A stretch of 64,000 nucleotides of DNA from Fibrobacteria bacterium AD312 (GCA_001462345.1 LIUM01000047.1:64975-128974); one strand, 5' to 3'; counted from the stretch's first letter, positions 8,803-18,274 are shown. A program made the numbers and translations. The notes: generated by a model from the sequence alone, not told the origin.

Positions 8803-8832
8803 AAAAAAGCCTCTTATTAAAGAGGCTTTTTT
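8803..8832. terminator. Bidirectional terminator between response regulator and tRNA-Val
   Basis: AAAAAAGCCTCTT at 8803-8815 pairs with AAGAGGCTTTTTT ending at 8832 around a very short loop. The A-run and T-run flank the stem on both sides, so it can stop the plus-strand two-component operon and the minus-strand tRNA transcript. Confidence 0.85.
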
Positions 8833-8834
8833 CG

Positions 8835-8908
8835 TGGACGATACTGGACTCGAACCAGTGACCCCTACCATGTCAAGGTAATACTCTAACCAGCTGAGCT
8901 AATCGTCC
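8835..8908 (-). tRNA. tRNA-Val (anticodon GAC)
   Basis: Read on the minus strand, the acceptor arm GGACGAT pairs with ATCGTCC, the D-arm contains AGCTCAGCTGGTTAGAG, the anticodon stem TTACC/GGTAG (one G-U pair) closes the loop TTGACAT with anticodon GAC, and the T-arm is ACTGG-TTCGAGT-CCAGT. The discriminator is A and the CCA end is not encoded (CGA follows). GAC reads the valine codons GTC and GTT. The terminator hairpin lies two bases beyond the 3' end. Confidence 0.95.
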
Positions 8909-8955
8909 GAGGATGCCAGCAATAGTAGAAAGTGACTGGTAAAATGTCAAGGGGG

Positions 8956-9426
8956 TTATTCTTCTGGAAGCCAATAACGAAAGCGGCCTGTTAAATGAAC
9001 TGGGGGTAAGGAGTCTATACATTCTCCAGAGCGACAATCTGTAAAATATAAACTCAAATCGGCAGTCCAAGTGGAATCATCTTTTTGGTCTATTGTTATA
9101 AAATTAGAATCGCCTGTTAAAGTGGCATTTGGGCCAGAGTGATAGGAAAAAAACGTTTCTGTATGAATAGGAATGTTTTTGCCTAATTTTGGATTATATA
9201 CCATAAAACTCAAACTGTGACCAGAAGAATCTTCTTGAGTGGTTGCTAAAATAAAATGTCTATTTGTGGTTGGAAGAATAACATCATTTGCCTTGTATTC
9301 TAGTTCATAGGCGTTTCCTCCATTCAATTTATACTTAACGTACCCTCCGCCATCAATTTCCCAGCCAGAATTGATGTTATCGCAGGCAAATAAGAATAGG
9401 AGGAAGAAAAGCAGGATGAAGCGCAT
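8956..9426 (-). CDS. Small lipoprotein, unknown function
   Basis: The 156-residue product starts with a hydrophobic signal MRFILLFFLLFLFAC that ends in a lipobox (LFAC), so it should be lipidated at cysteine 15 and exported to the inner face of the outer membrane or to the surface. The mature part begins DNINSG and is rich in beta-strand-type alternation, glycine and threonine, with one later Cys pair (TDCRSGECID) that may form a disulfide. I do not recognise a family. It lies just upstream, in transcription sense, of the tRNA-Val gene and is otherwise isolated. No clear Shine-Dalgarno sequence precedes the ATG. Confidence 0.75.
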   Translation of the reverse strand: MRFILLFFLLFLFACDNINSGWEIDGGGYVKYKLNGGNAYELEYKANDVILPTTNRHFILATTQEDSSGHSLSFMVYNPKLGKNIPIHTETFFSYHSGPNATLTGDSNFITIDQKDDSTWTADLSLYFTDCRSGECIDSLPPVHLTGRFRYWLPEE

Positions 9427-9637
9427 AGGATTAAATTAGAAAATAAGAGTTGAAAATTTAGAAAAAAATGATAATGCTTTAGAACGGAACAAGTTGAACC
9501 AGCAATCAATAACTATTTTCCAAATAATAAAAAAATCTATTTATTTCTTTGAATTTTGTGGTTAAAGGAACTAATGTTGATTATTTTCTTAGATTACCAC
9601 TAGACCCTTTTAAGGAGTCTTTTTTGGGAAAAATGAT

Positions 9638-10189
9638 ATGAAACCAACTGTTCAAAAGATATCTGCTGTACAAGGGGATGTATTTTATTCGGTTTTTAAT
9701 AAAACGGATTATCATGATACTATTTGTGAAATATTATCAAGTGCAGTCAATGAAAAGATTAAATATGAAAATATCCCTATTAATGAATTAGGACGTCCTG
9801 ATTTTTCTTCTTGGGGTCTAGATGTAAATTGGACTCATTCGCACAAATTTTGCGTTTTAGCTTATTCTTTTACTGCTCGAGTTGGAGTGGATTTAGAATT
9901 TCATAAGGACGGGCCAGTTAAAGTGGCTAATCGTTTTTTCCATCCTGAAGAAGTGAAAGCAATTGCTGATTTACATGATAAACATCTTGGCCAAGAGCTG
10001 TTTTTTAAGCTATGGAGTAGAAAGGAAGCTTTCTATAAATGCTTTGGGGGTAGTTTTTTTAAAGATGTTCTCCCCCGATCTGTGCTTTCTGAAGAAAGCT
10101 CTCATTTCTCTTTTTATGAGCCCTCATTAGGGGAATTAGAAGAAAATAGTCCTTATTCTTTTTGCATTGTCGTTTCAAAAAAAGAATAA
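9638..10189 (+). CDS. 4'-phosphopantetheinyl transferase (Sfp/AcpT type)
   Basis: This enzyme family moves the phosphopantetheine arm of coenzyme A to a serine on acyl- or peptidyl-carrier proteins. Both family signatures are present: VGVDLEFH near residue 82, whose Asp and Glu bind magnesium, and WSRKEAFYKCFG near residue 126, with the catalytic Glu and Lys. The N-terminal half has the WTHSHK segment that corresponds to the CoA-contacting WNxSHS region. At 183 residues it is shorter than Sfp (about 225) and nearer to compact AcpT-like forms. A site AAGGAG is found about 20 bases upstream. No carrier protein, fatty acid, polyketide or peptide synthetase gene lies in the window, so the target carrier is elsewhere. 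Confidence 0.85.
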   Translation: MKPTVQKISAVQGDVFYSVFNKTDYHDTICEILSSAVNEKIKYENIPINELGRPDFSSWGLDVNWTHSHKFCVLAYSFTARVGVDLEFHKDGPVKVANRFFHPEEVKAIADLHDKHLGQELFFKLWSRKEAFYKCFGGSFFKDVLPRSVLSEESSHFSFYEPSLGELEENSPYSFCIVVSKKE

Positions 10190-10212
10190 AACAATAAATT
10201 TCTTTTAAAATA

Positions 10213-10632
10213 TTAATTTGCTAAGGGGTTTGGTTCATGGGGAGTAGTGTCTTTTACAAATAAAGGTAAGAGAGCTACTTCCATCTGATTCACCCTTAAA
10301 CGAAGCAAATATTTTCCTTCTTCTGCAATATGAAGACGTTGCATATTTAGAATCATATTAATTGTTCCGCTTTCAAAAAAGTCTCCTAGAGGCGGAAAAG
10401 GAATTTCTGATTCTAAAGGAGGAATTAAGTTTTGTCCTTGTAGGTTGGTAATACTCAATGAGAAAGAATTCGTAATCGCTTCAGAGCGTTGGTAACGGAT
10501 TCGAAAGACTGCACTACATTGAGGGCAAATAAAAGGAAGCGGTGCTATAATGCGATCAAAGGCTCCTAAAATATTCAGCCGGCCACCTTGATCGGTGGCG
10601 GCATCACAAAGAGCTGCAATTTCAACTATCAT
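10213..10632 (-). CDS. DUF6941-like small protein, coupled to large lipoprotein
   Basis: The frame is open upstream to a TTG at 10644, but I choose the ATG at 10632 because it overlaps the TGA of the upstream lipoprotein gene in an ATGA and has GGGAGA at proper spacing. The 139-residue product begins MIVEIAALCDAATDQGG and continues LNILGAFDRI, a pattern that recalls the DUF6941 family (CDxxxxxGGKLxxLGxFD). A CPQC pair follows near residue 36. The rest looks like an all-beta sandwich with no signal peptide. DUF6941 function is not known to me. Tight coupling to a surface lipoprotein gene hints at a shared message, but a cytoplasmic beta protein would not obviously act with it. Confidence 0.65.
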   Translation of the reverse strand: MIVEIAALCDAATDQGGRLNILGAFDRIIAPLPFICPQCSAVFRIRYQRSEAITNSFSLSITNLQGQNLIPPLESEIPFPPLGDFFESGTINMILNMQRLHIAEEGKYLLRLRVNQMEVALLPLFVKDTTPHEPNPLAN

Positions 10633-13600
10633 GGATTCTCCCAATAATCCCCTAAGTATTTCATAACTAAAGGACCATTATTTTTATTTCGAAGTACTGT
10701 GGCTGCTGAGCCAGGTTGTTCTAACGCACGCATAGCAATAAAAATATCACCATTGCTTGTAATAGCAATACTTGGCTTATGTGCTCGTAGGTAGTATCCT
10801 TTTGATAACACAAAAAGATTTTTGAAGTAAGGTAGCTCATTTTCACCAAGAACATTCCAAGAAGCGCCATCAAAGCGATACGCGTGGACTTGAGAGTTGT
10901 TAGCCTTAATGTTTTCATCAAAAACAGCAACAGGGTTTCCACTCGCATTGAGAGTCATATTGACATTAGACGACATTCTTCCAAAGCCAGTAGAAAGAGC
11001 TCCACTTGTACTCCATGTAACCCCAGAACCAGCATTGTTTGTGGCTGAATAAATCTGAGGGAATCCAGTTTTATCGCCGTTATCTCTGTTTCTAAAGGCT
11101 AGGTAGAATTTGTTGTTTGCAAATTGAAGTTGAACCGATTCAGCACTAGTGGTTTTGATATTAGGATCTGATTGCGCCGTGTTATTACTCTTGTAATAAC
11201 GATTGCGTAATGAATAGGTTGAGTTTACTTCTACTCCTACGGCAAGCCAATTAGAGGAACCGTCAAATGCAATATCTACTTCTCTCATATTGGGAGTAAA
11301 TATTTGAATTGGCGTATCAAAAGAACTCTCAGATGTATTCCAAGCCTGATAATAAGAAAGAGCTTTATTTGGCTCTGCGGGGTCGGTATTTCCTATCCAA
11401 GCTAAAGCAGGAGCTTTTGTGGATGGTCTAATTTTCATTTTCATTTTAGCCACATAAGAATCACCAGTCCCAGAGCCTATTTCAACCCAAGGAGATGTAC
11501 CCCCATTGGATCTTAATATGTGTGCTTTATGATTAGTGCTATCTAGGTAGGCTAAAAATAAATCATCATCGCTATTGACGGCGAGTTGAACAAATGAGGG
11601 AGTTCCAGTAGGAGCAATAGTTGATCCTATTAGATTCCAAGAAGAAGTGCCGTTGAATTTACGTACCTCTATTAAACCAGATTCATTTACAAAGGTAATG
11701 GTAGGCTTGTCATTATGGACAATCATATGAGGTGCAACAGGATAATTTGTAAGAGCTAAGACAGAATCAGAACCATAGGATTCATTGTTCCATGCTTTTC
11801 TAAAGCGAATGGTTTTACTCACTTCTTCTGCACGATGTCTATAGAGGAATTGTGCTTTGAAGGCTGGGTCTGTTTCTGTCGTGGTGCTATCTCTATAATC
11901 TAATCGCAATGTAATAGAACCTTCGGACTGTCTTCTAATAAAGGCTTCATTAAATTCAGCAGTGTTGGTATCAATCGAACCATCGGAATCTCCTTGGTAC
12001 CAATAGGTTGGATCATAATGACTAAATTGCCACCAGAAATCTTCTTTGTTAGGGTCGCCAAGAGTTCCGAGAATAGAGCTTGAGGCGTTAATATTTGAAG
12101 AGTAATAGTATTTTCCGTTCGGGGTTACTGTTTCATCTCCACTCCAGATAAAAGTAGTGTCTGGGGCTGTGATAATACCAACAGGAGGATCATTGAGAAT
12201 GAACACTTGGGTTGTATCTTTTGCGACAAAATGAGTCCCTGTTTCTGAGACGAAAATAACACAGAGAAGGTTCTTCCCAGGAGAGGTTTGATTAGGTCCC
12301 ATGGAATGAGCAAAACTACCACCATAAATCCATGATATAGAAGGATTTTTTAAGGAATCGCTGGTAGGCGTTGCACAAACCCAATTAAACCATTCAATAC
12401 CGTTCCATACATCATTAATTGTTGCATCTAAGTCAACGTAATCTCCAGCCTTCACATAAATTTTTTCTTTATTCACTGTTACAATAGGCACTTCTGAAGA
12501 AAATGTGACATGTGTTGTATCTGTTGCTTGGTTCCCATCATCATCTGTGGCTCGAGCAACACAGCCGTAATTCAATTGGACTGTTGAAGGGGCTTTCCAA
12601 ACAGTATCGAATTGTGAAACCACTTTCCAATGGGTATTAATTTCAGATAAAATACCACACGCCCATTCTTTTTGAACAATGGAGCCCATCGAATCTGTTG
12701 CAGTCGCATTTAGCGGAATATTTAATCCTTCGCGTAAAAGAATGTTCTTGTTGGCGACAGTGACTTTTGGGGCATCAAGTAAAACAGTGATGTGAGTAGT
12801 ATCCATTGCCCTCTGACCATCATCGTCTGTTACACGAATAACACATAGATAGTTATTTCTTGCTGAGGAAGGCATGACTGCGGTATAACGTGGAGTTGTT
12901 GGAGAAGACCATCCAAAGTTATTGCCTGCAGTACCAGCTGGCCCACATGACCATTCGTATAATGCAATGTATCCCATCGCATCATAAGCCATGGCGTCTA
13001 AAAGAACTTCGTCTTTGATTGTGGTCGTGAGAGTGTCTTCACTAGCTGTTACTGTTGGTGGATCGAGAATAACAGTGTACTCCGCTGTATCTGTTGCTGA
13101 TAAACCATCGTTGTCGACGACTCTGATTACGCAGAACCATGTAGAAGCGACGGAAGGCATAGTAATCATAGTGTCTGGAACAGAAAGCTCTTCCCAAGTT
13201 AATGAGTTAATATTGGTGTTACAGGACATGTAGTAGTGTTCAATGGTACCCAAAGAATCGTAGGCGGTAGCCTTAAATGGAACTACGGCATTGATTTTAA
13301 CTGAGGCTTGTTTTGTATGTAAAGTGACTTTAGGCTTATCTAAAATGATTCGGAAATAAATGGTGTCTAATGCTGTTTCCTTATCATCATCAAAAGCTTT
13401 GACTATACATTTATAAGCATTGCTTTCTATACCAGGTAATAAAATGGATATGTTTTTAGTAATAGATTCTAATGGCGTAGAGGTGAAACTAATGGCATTA
13501 TCAAAGGCAACAACGCCATTGCTACAGCCCCATTGAAGGGAATCAATAGTTCCATATTTATCGGATGCAGTCACTTCAATTGTTTCAGTGGCGTTAATCT

Positions 13601-15866
13601 TTTTTGTGAGAGTATCTGCAGTAGATTTGATTTTAACAGTAGGAGGATCTGAGATTACGGTGACTTTCATGGTGTCATAAGCAATGCCAGAATTGTCATC
13701 TGCAATTTTTATGATTACTTTTTTCTCTCCAATGTTTGACCAAGCGAGAAGAGTATTATTAGTAGTAGTATTTGTAGGACAGCTGTAGCTAGAAGTTAAT
13801 GGCGAATCACATTCCCATGTTAGGTCATAAGAGGAGGCGAGTGCACCTGCTTGTCCAATTACAGTAAAGCGAATGGTGTCGTTCATGGAAACAGTGGTTT
13901 CTGTTTTTGGAGAGGAGAAGTAAACAACAGGATCGTTTCCTATAAATCCAAAGCGTACTTTTGCCTTAGCTGTTTGATTTTGAGTTTCAGCATGCATGTC
14001 ATAAAACACGCCTTCTTCTTCATTCTCTATGGCGTCAGCATCTAAAGTAAGTGTAGCTACACCATCTGTAATTAAAGTAGTTCGAGTGAAAGTTTCGTTA
14101 CCAATAATCCATGTCCATACAACGGAATCGGATGGAGGATTCAAATTTTCAACAGAAGCAGTAAAGACAAGAGGGTCTATTTGATTGATCATGGCTGCAC
14201 TATTTCCGTTGACGAGTAAATTCATCGAACTTGCTTGAATAAAAAAGTTAAGCTTTAGGGTATCTGAAACTAAACCAGCACTATCTAGTGCGATTATCTT
14301 GAATGAATGATGTCCATCGGCAATATCATTTAATTGCATAGACCAGGTGTTTAATTTCACAGTAGTAATTGTCAATTCATTATCATCTAGGAATCCCTTC
14401 GCTGACTTGACTTGAGAACCATAGTCTGCAAAACGGCCAGTAATAGTAAAGTCTCTGTAGTTTAGAGTGTCTGCTATTTCATCAACGGTTACAATAGGAG
14501 CACTTGGATCTTTTAAGATGATAGGCGCTAAATCAATAATATCGCCAGCTTCAATGAATTTGTTAGAAACTATTTCTGGAGAGTATCCCAAACCTAAAGT
14601 GTCTCTTGCTGCCATACTATAAAGCCCAGGAGGAAGGTCTATGGTGAATATGCCTTTAGCATTCGTATTTGTATAAGATCGGTTTCCGAGAGTATCTAAG
14701 AACTCTATTTTAATGCCACTATGAACGGTCTTTCCTTCAAGAGTCACTGTTCCTCGGAAGGTACCAGTGGTTTCCATCACGTCACCAAGAAAGAACGTTT
14801 GCGTTTTAGATATGGTTGTATCAAAACCATCTGTCGCATAGACTTGCCAATAAAGACGACCAATCAATTTGGTGTTCATAAACCATTTGCCATTTTCATC
14901 TATTGCTTCAAAACTCTTTTCTTTAATTGGACCAGCAATTAAATTGGCGTCTGTTAAAATAGGAGGAGTGCCATCTCCTGTAGGGCTTTTCCCAACACGG
15001 ATGTGGTATCTTAATTGATTTGGATTATCATTGTCTTCTGCTTTGTAATAGAAAGCAAACCGCACGTCTTTGCTATAACGACCATTGTCTGTAGGTTGTA
15101 AAAGTTCAATGATGGGCTTTTGGTTGTAATGAATCACTAAACTGTCAGTGGTGGTGTTATCGTCTTCATCAGAAATGCTGATGCGTACTGTTTGATTAAA
15201 ATCTGAATTAAGATAAGCAGAATCAAAAGGAATTTCTATAAATAACGAATCTAAAGTCTCTTCAGTAAAAACAGGTGTGTATGAGGTGTCTACTTTTTTA
15301 TCTCGATTCCAATCAATAGAAATATTTGTGATTTGACCTAAAGAATCATTTGCTAAAATGCTGATACGCGTATTTTTAGCGGCTCTATTCCAGATGGTGT
15401 CGTCAGGTAAGGTTAAGTTTGGTGCCGTATTGATGACATTAATAAACTGATCTTTTCCAGTGGTATCTCTTGCGCCATTTCCATCAATGGCAATAAATAA
15501 AGGGGAGTACACGGCAGCAGAATCAAACGCATAAGCGAGTATTTTTCCATTGGAACTAATTCTTGCAGAGTCATTTGGTTGCATTTTCCAGGCGTAGCGA
15601 AAGACTTTATCTGCGTTGTGACGTAAAAAACCCATAAAGTATAGAGTGTCGTTTACAGTAACAGAGATGGTGTCTTTTACCCAGACAGAATCCAGATTTT
15701 GAATGGAATCCTTAAAGGATTCCATATTTTGGAGGGTATCTTGAAATACAAAAACGATCGAATGATTGTTTCTTAAACTCAAGTTTTCTCGAATGGAGTC
15801 TTCTCTAGAACAACCAAAGAGTAAAACAAATAATAAAGATATTACGAAAATAACGCGTAATCGCAT
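10629..15866 (-). CDS. Giant Ig/PKD-like repeat lipoprotein with C-terminal beta-propeller-like region
   Basis: The preferred start is the ATG at 15866 with AAAGGAT upstream. A TTG two codons earlier is less likely. The 1745-residue product has a lipoprotein signal MRLRVIFVISLLFVLLFGC with lipobox LFGC. Residues about 370-440 resemble a carboxypeptidase-regulatory-like beta domain (GTFRGTVTLEG, GIFTIDLPPGLYS). From roughly 560 to 1235 come tandem Ig/PKD-like domains of about 95 residues. The five at about 740-1235 share a Cys pair: one in a W-x-C motif (WGC, WSC, WAC, WVC) and one in a [YF]xC[VI] motif followed by DDDG or similar, and adjoin through hinges of the form DPPTV. The last 360 residues contain repeated Trp/Gly-rich blades (SSWNLIG, SPWVEIG, ASWNVLG) that look like a beta-propeller. 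Such architecture suits a surface adhesin or carbohydrate-binding scaffold. No catalytic motif is visible. Confidence 0.85.
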   Translation of the reverse strand: MRLRVIFVISLLFVLLFGCSREDSIRENLSLRNNHSIVFVFQDTLQNMESFKDSIQNLDSVWVKDTISVTVNDTLYFMGFLRHNADKVFRYAWKMQPNDSARISSNGKILAYAFDSAAVYSPLFIAIDGNGARDTTGKDQFINVINTAPNLTLPDDTIWNRAAKNTRISILANDSLGQITNISIDWNRDKKVDTSYTPVFTEETLDSLFIEIPFDSAYLNSDFNQTVRISISDEDDNTTTDSLVIHYNQKPIIELLQPTDNGRYSKDVRFAFYYKAEDNDNPNQLRYHIRVGKSPTGDGTPPILTDANLIAGPIKEKSFEAIDENGKWFMNTKLIGRLYWQVYATDGFDTTISKTQTFFLGDVMETTGTFRGTVTLEGKTVHSGIKIEFLDTLGNRSYTNTNAKGIFTIDLPPGLYSMAARDTLGLGYSPEIVSNKFIEAGDIIDLAPIILKDPSAPIVTVDEIADTLNYRDFTITGRFADYGSQVKSAKGFLDDNELTITTVKLNTWSMQLNDIADGHHSFKIIALDSAGLVSDTLKLNFFIQASSMNLLVNGNSAAMINQIDPLVFTASVENLNPPSDSVVWTWIIGNETFTRTTLITDGVATLTLDADAIENEEEGVFYDMHAETQNQTAKAKVRFGFIGNDPVVYFSSPKTETTVSMNDTIRFTVIGQAGALASSYDLTWECDSPLTSSYSCPTNTTTNNTLLAWSNIGEKKVIIKIADDNSGIAYDTMKVTVISDPPTVKIKSTADTLTKKINATETIEVTASDKYGTIDSLQWGCSNGVVAFDNAISFTSTPLESITKNISILLPGIESNAYKCIVKAFDDDKETALDTIYFRIILDKPKVTLHTKQASVKINAVVPFKATAYDSLGTIEHYYMSCNTNINSLTWEELSVPDTMITMPSVASTWFCVIRVVDNDGLSATDTAEYTVILDPPTVTASEDTLTTTIKDEVLLDAMAYDAMGYIALYEWSCGPAGTAGNNFGWSSPTTPRYTAVMPSSARNNYLCVIRVTDDDGQRAMDTTHITVLLDAPKVTVANKNILLREGLNIPLNATATDSMGSIVQKEWACGILSEINTHWKVVSQFDTVWKAPSTVQLNYGCVARATDDDGNQATDTTHVTFSSEVPIVTVNKEKIYVKAGDYVDLDATINDVWNGIEWFNWVCATPTSDSLKNPSISWIYGGSFAHSMGPNQTSPGKNLLCVIFVSETGTHFVAKDTTQVFILNDPPVGIITAPDTTFIWSGDETVTPNGKYYYSSNINASSSILGTLGDPNKEDFWWQFSHYDPTYWYQGDSDGSIDTNTAEFNEAFIRRQSEGSITLRLDYRDSTTTETDPAFKAQFLYRHRAEEVSKTIRFRKAWNNESYGSDSVLALTNYPVAPHMIVHNDKPTITFVNESGLIEVRKFNGTSSWNLIGSTIAPTGTPSFVQLAVNSDDDLFLAYLDSTNHKAHILRSNGGTSPWVEIGSGTGDSYVAKMKMKIRPSTKAPALAWIGNTDPAEPNKALSYYQAWNTSESSFDTPIQIFTPNMREVDIAFDGSSNWLAVGVEVNSTYSLRNRYYKSNNTAQSDPNIKTTSAESVQLQFANNKFYLAFRNRDNGDKTGFPQIYSATNNAGSGVTWSTSGALSTGFGRMSSNVNMTLNASGNPVAVFDENIKANNSQVHAYRFDGASWNVLGENELPYFKNLFVLSKGYYLRAHKPSIAITSNGDIFIAMRALEQPGSAATVLRNKNNGPLVMKYLGDYWENP

Positions 15867-15920
15867 AAACAAATCCTTTTCTCGTCTGCTATCGTTTAAA
15901 AGTAAATTTATCTTTTAAAT

Positions 15921-16754
15921 ATGTTTATAGTTCCCATTTGGTATGCAGTATCACTTTTTTTTGTTCTAGGCGCCTGTGTAGGTAGCTTTTACAATGTGGT
16001 TATTTACAGAATGCCGCGAGGTCTTTCTTTAATAAAACCCCCATCATTTTGCCCTACATGTAAAAAACAGATCCCCATATACCACAATTTACCTATTGTA
16101 GGATGGCTTTTTTTAAGAGGAAAGAGTGCTTGTTGTCGTACCCGAATAAGTATTCAGTATCCCTTAGTCGAGCTACTGTGTGCTGTTTTAGGTGGATTAA
16201 GTGTGATTTTAGCGGAATGGCCTTTGGATTTTATGGCTTCATGGACGCAAATAGCTGATACCATTGCCCTTTTTTGGTTATTGCTAGCGATAGTGCCTGT
16301 TTGTGCCGTCGATTTTAAACATCATTTGATTCCTGATTCTATCTCCGTAGGTGGTATTGTCGTTGGTTTGTTAGTTTCTTTTATTCCGGGCGGGGTAGTT
16401 CCTCAAGAAAGTTTGATTGGGTTTCTAGTCGCTGGTGTAGGGCTATATGGTCTTGGCTTGTTAATGACGCGTTTATTAAAAAAAGAAGCGATGGGTTTTG
16501 GTGATGTAAAACTACTTGCTGGTTATGGCGCCCTAATGGGGTGGTTTTATGCTTTTGAAGTTCTGATATTTGCCGCCTTTTTAGGCCTTTTGGTGATGCT
16601 ACCTTTGAAGTTCTTTAAGAAAATAAAGGGCTCGGAAGCAGAAAACACCTCTTTTGGTGAGATTCCCTTTGGTCCCTTTCTTTCCATTATGGCTCCAATA
16701 GTTTATCTTTGGGGTGACGAAATTTTGAAAGTGTATCTTTCATTCATTTATTAA
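15921..16754 (+). CDS. Type IV prepilin peptidase / leader peptidase
   Basis: An inner-membrane aspartyl protease (A24 family) that cleaves and often N-methylates type IV pilin-like precursors. The N-terminal methyltransferase-associated domain has GSFYNVVIYRMP, then CPTCKKQIP and the partner region RGKSACCRTRISIQYPLVE. The catalytic aspartates are in CAVDFKHHLIPD and in GFGDVKLL. About seven hydrophobic segments follow, as expected, and 277 residues is the normal length. In the second zinc-type pair the usual CxxC is replaced by SACC. No pilin or secretion ATPase gene is nearby. It is divergent from the large lipoprotein, with a 54-base gap, and is followed 21 bases later by the PLP enzyme gene. 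Confidence 0.88.
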   Translation: MFIVPIWYAVSLFFVLGACVGSFYNVVIYRMPRGLSLIKPPSFCPTCKKQIPIYHNLPIVGWLFLRGKSACCRTRISIQYPLVELLCAVLGGLSVILAEWPLDFMASWTQIADTIALFWLLLAIVPVCAVDFKHHLIPDSISVGGIVVGLLVSFIPGGVVPQESLIGFLVAGVGLYGLGLLMTRLLKKEAMGFGDVKLLAGYGALMGWFYAFEVLIFAAFLGLLVMLPLKFFKKIKGSEAENTSFGEIPFGPFLSIMAPIVYLWGDEILKVYLSFIY

Positions 16755-16775
16755 TTCACACATAGTTAGGTTCTT

Positions 16776-18224
16776 ATGTACGAAGACGTTAAAATCAATC
16801 TAAATCCAAATGATATGCCAAAAGAATGGTATAATCTTGCAGCTGATTTACCTACCCCGATGCTTCCTCCTCTTGGCCCTGATGGAAAGCCTGTCTCTGC
16901 GGATCAAATGACGGCCATATTCCCTCCAAGTATTGTAGAACAGGAAATGTGTACTAAATCTTGGGTGACTATTCCAGAAGAAATTCGACAACACTTAATG
17001 CGCTGGCGTCCAACACCTTTGCGTCGTGCTTATTGGTTAGAACAATATTTAAAAACGCCAGCAAAAATTTATTATAAAGATGAAAGTGCTAGCCCAGCTG
17101 GTAGTCATAAAGGCAATACCGCCATTGCACAAGCTTGGTATAACAAACAAGCAGGAACAAAGACCATTACTACAGAAACAGGTGCTGGTCAATGGGGTGG
17201 TGCTCTTTCCTTTGCTTGCAAATTGATGGGAATAGACTGTAAAGTCTTTATGGTGAAAGTGAGCTTTGAGCAAAAGCCTTTCCGTAAGGCTTTAATGCGC
17301 ACTTGGGGTGGAACTTGTATTGCTAGTCCAAGTGAAGTGACTGAAGTCGGCCGCAAGGTTTTACGCGAGTATCCCGATTGCCCAGGGTCTTTAGGGATTG
17401 CTATTTCTGAAGCGGTTGAATTAGCCGTTGGTGATAAAACAGGAAGCACTAAATATGCCTTAGGTTCTGTTTTGAATCATGTGATGTTACATCAAACCGT
17501 GATTGGTCTAGAAGCTAAAAAACAATTAGAAATGATAGGTATAAAAAAACCAGATATCGTTTTATCTTGTGCTGGTGGTGGCTCCAATTTCGCAGGGATG
17601 GCGTTTCCTTTTACCTATGATAAAATCAATGGTCAAGACATTGAAATTATTCCTGTAGAACCTACCAGTTGCCCTTCTTTAACTCGTGGCGTTTTTGCAT
17701 ACGATTATGGTGATTTATCTGGTTTTACTCCACTACTTCCAATGCATACCTTAGGTCACGATTACATTCCAAGTAGTATTCATGCTGGTGGGCTTCGCTA
17801 TCATGGAATGTCTCCAATTATTAGCCAGGCAGTAAATGAAGGGTTGTATAATCCAACCTCTGTGGGTCAGAATGAATGTTTCTTAGCAGCTGTTCGTTGG
17901 GCTCGTACCGAAGGCTGGGTGATAGCCCCTGAATCATCTCACACTGTAGCGGCTGTTATTCGTGAAGCTATAAAAGCTCGTGAAGAAGGCAAAGAAAAAA
18001 CGATTCTATTTACGATGTCTGGACATGGTTATCTTGATATGGTCGGCTATGAAAAGTTCTTAAATAAAGAACTTCAAGATTTTAGCTTACCTCAAAGTGA
18101 AATTGATGAAACCGAAGCTCGCTTAAAAGCAAAAGGATTCCCTGAAGCTCCTATTCGTAGAACAGGAAAATGGACTCCTGGAAATATTGATCATAGTCAA
18201 TACATGGATCACGGAAAAATCTAA
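16776..18224 (+). CDS. trpB2: TrpB2-type tryptophan synthase beta-like PLP enzyme
   Basis: The 482-residue product matches the TrpB-like family (TIGR01415-type), not the classical TrpB1. The PLP lysine is in SPAGSHKGNTA, the glutamate-bearing TETGAGQWGG loop is present, and a glycine-rich phosphate cup CAGGGSNFAG follows. Proteins of this class make tryptophan from indole and serine, often without a TrpA partner, or act on other serine-type substrates. It is longer than standard TrpB (about 400) owing to an N-terminal extension of about 60 residues and a C-terminal helical tail. There is no trpA, trpC or trpD gene in the window. It probably shares a transcript with the prepilin peptidase 21 bases upstream. 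A terminator follows. Confidence 0.9.
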   Translation: MYEDVKINLNPNDMPKEWYNLAADLPTPMLPPLGPDGKPVSADQMTAIFPPSIVEQEMCTKSWVTIPEEIRQHLMRWRPTPLRRAYWLEQYLKTPAKIYYKDESASPAGSHKGNTAIAQAWYNKQAGTKTITTETGAGQWGGALSFACKLMGIDCKVFMVKVSFEQKPFRKALMRTWGGTCIASPSEVTEVGRKVLREYPDCPGSLGIAISEAVELAVGDKTGSTKYALGSVLNHVMLHQTVIGLEAKKQLEMIGIKKPDIVLSCAGGGSNFAGMAFPFTYDKINGQDIEIIPVEPTSCPSLTRGVFAYDYGDLSGFTPLLPMHTLGHDYIPSSIHAGGLRYHGMSPIISQAVNEGLYNPTSVGQNECFLAAVRWARTEGWVIAPESSHTVAAVIREAIKAREEGKEKTILFTMSGHGYLDMVGYEKFLNKELQDFSLPQSEIDETEARLKAKGFPEAPIRRTGKWTPGNIDHSQYMDHGKI

Positions 18225-18240
18225 TTTCTTAGATAAATTA

Positions 18241-18274
18241 AAAACGGAATCTTAATCAAGGTTCCGTTTTTTTT
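18241..18274 (+). terminator. Rho-independent terminator after trpB2
   Basis: AAAACGGAA at 18241-18249 pairs with TTCCGTTTT at 18262-18270, and a run of T follows. The loop holds an extra C/G closing pair. It ends the prepilin peptidase-trpB2 transcript. Confidence 0.8.

Noticed and set aside
8873..9070. Minus-strand open frame that overlaps the tRNA-Val gene
   Set aside because: It ends inside the tRNA and overlaps the lipoprotein gene in another frame, so it is not a gene.
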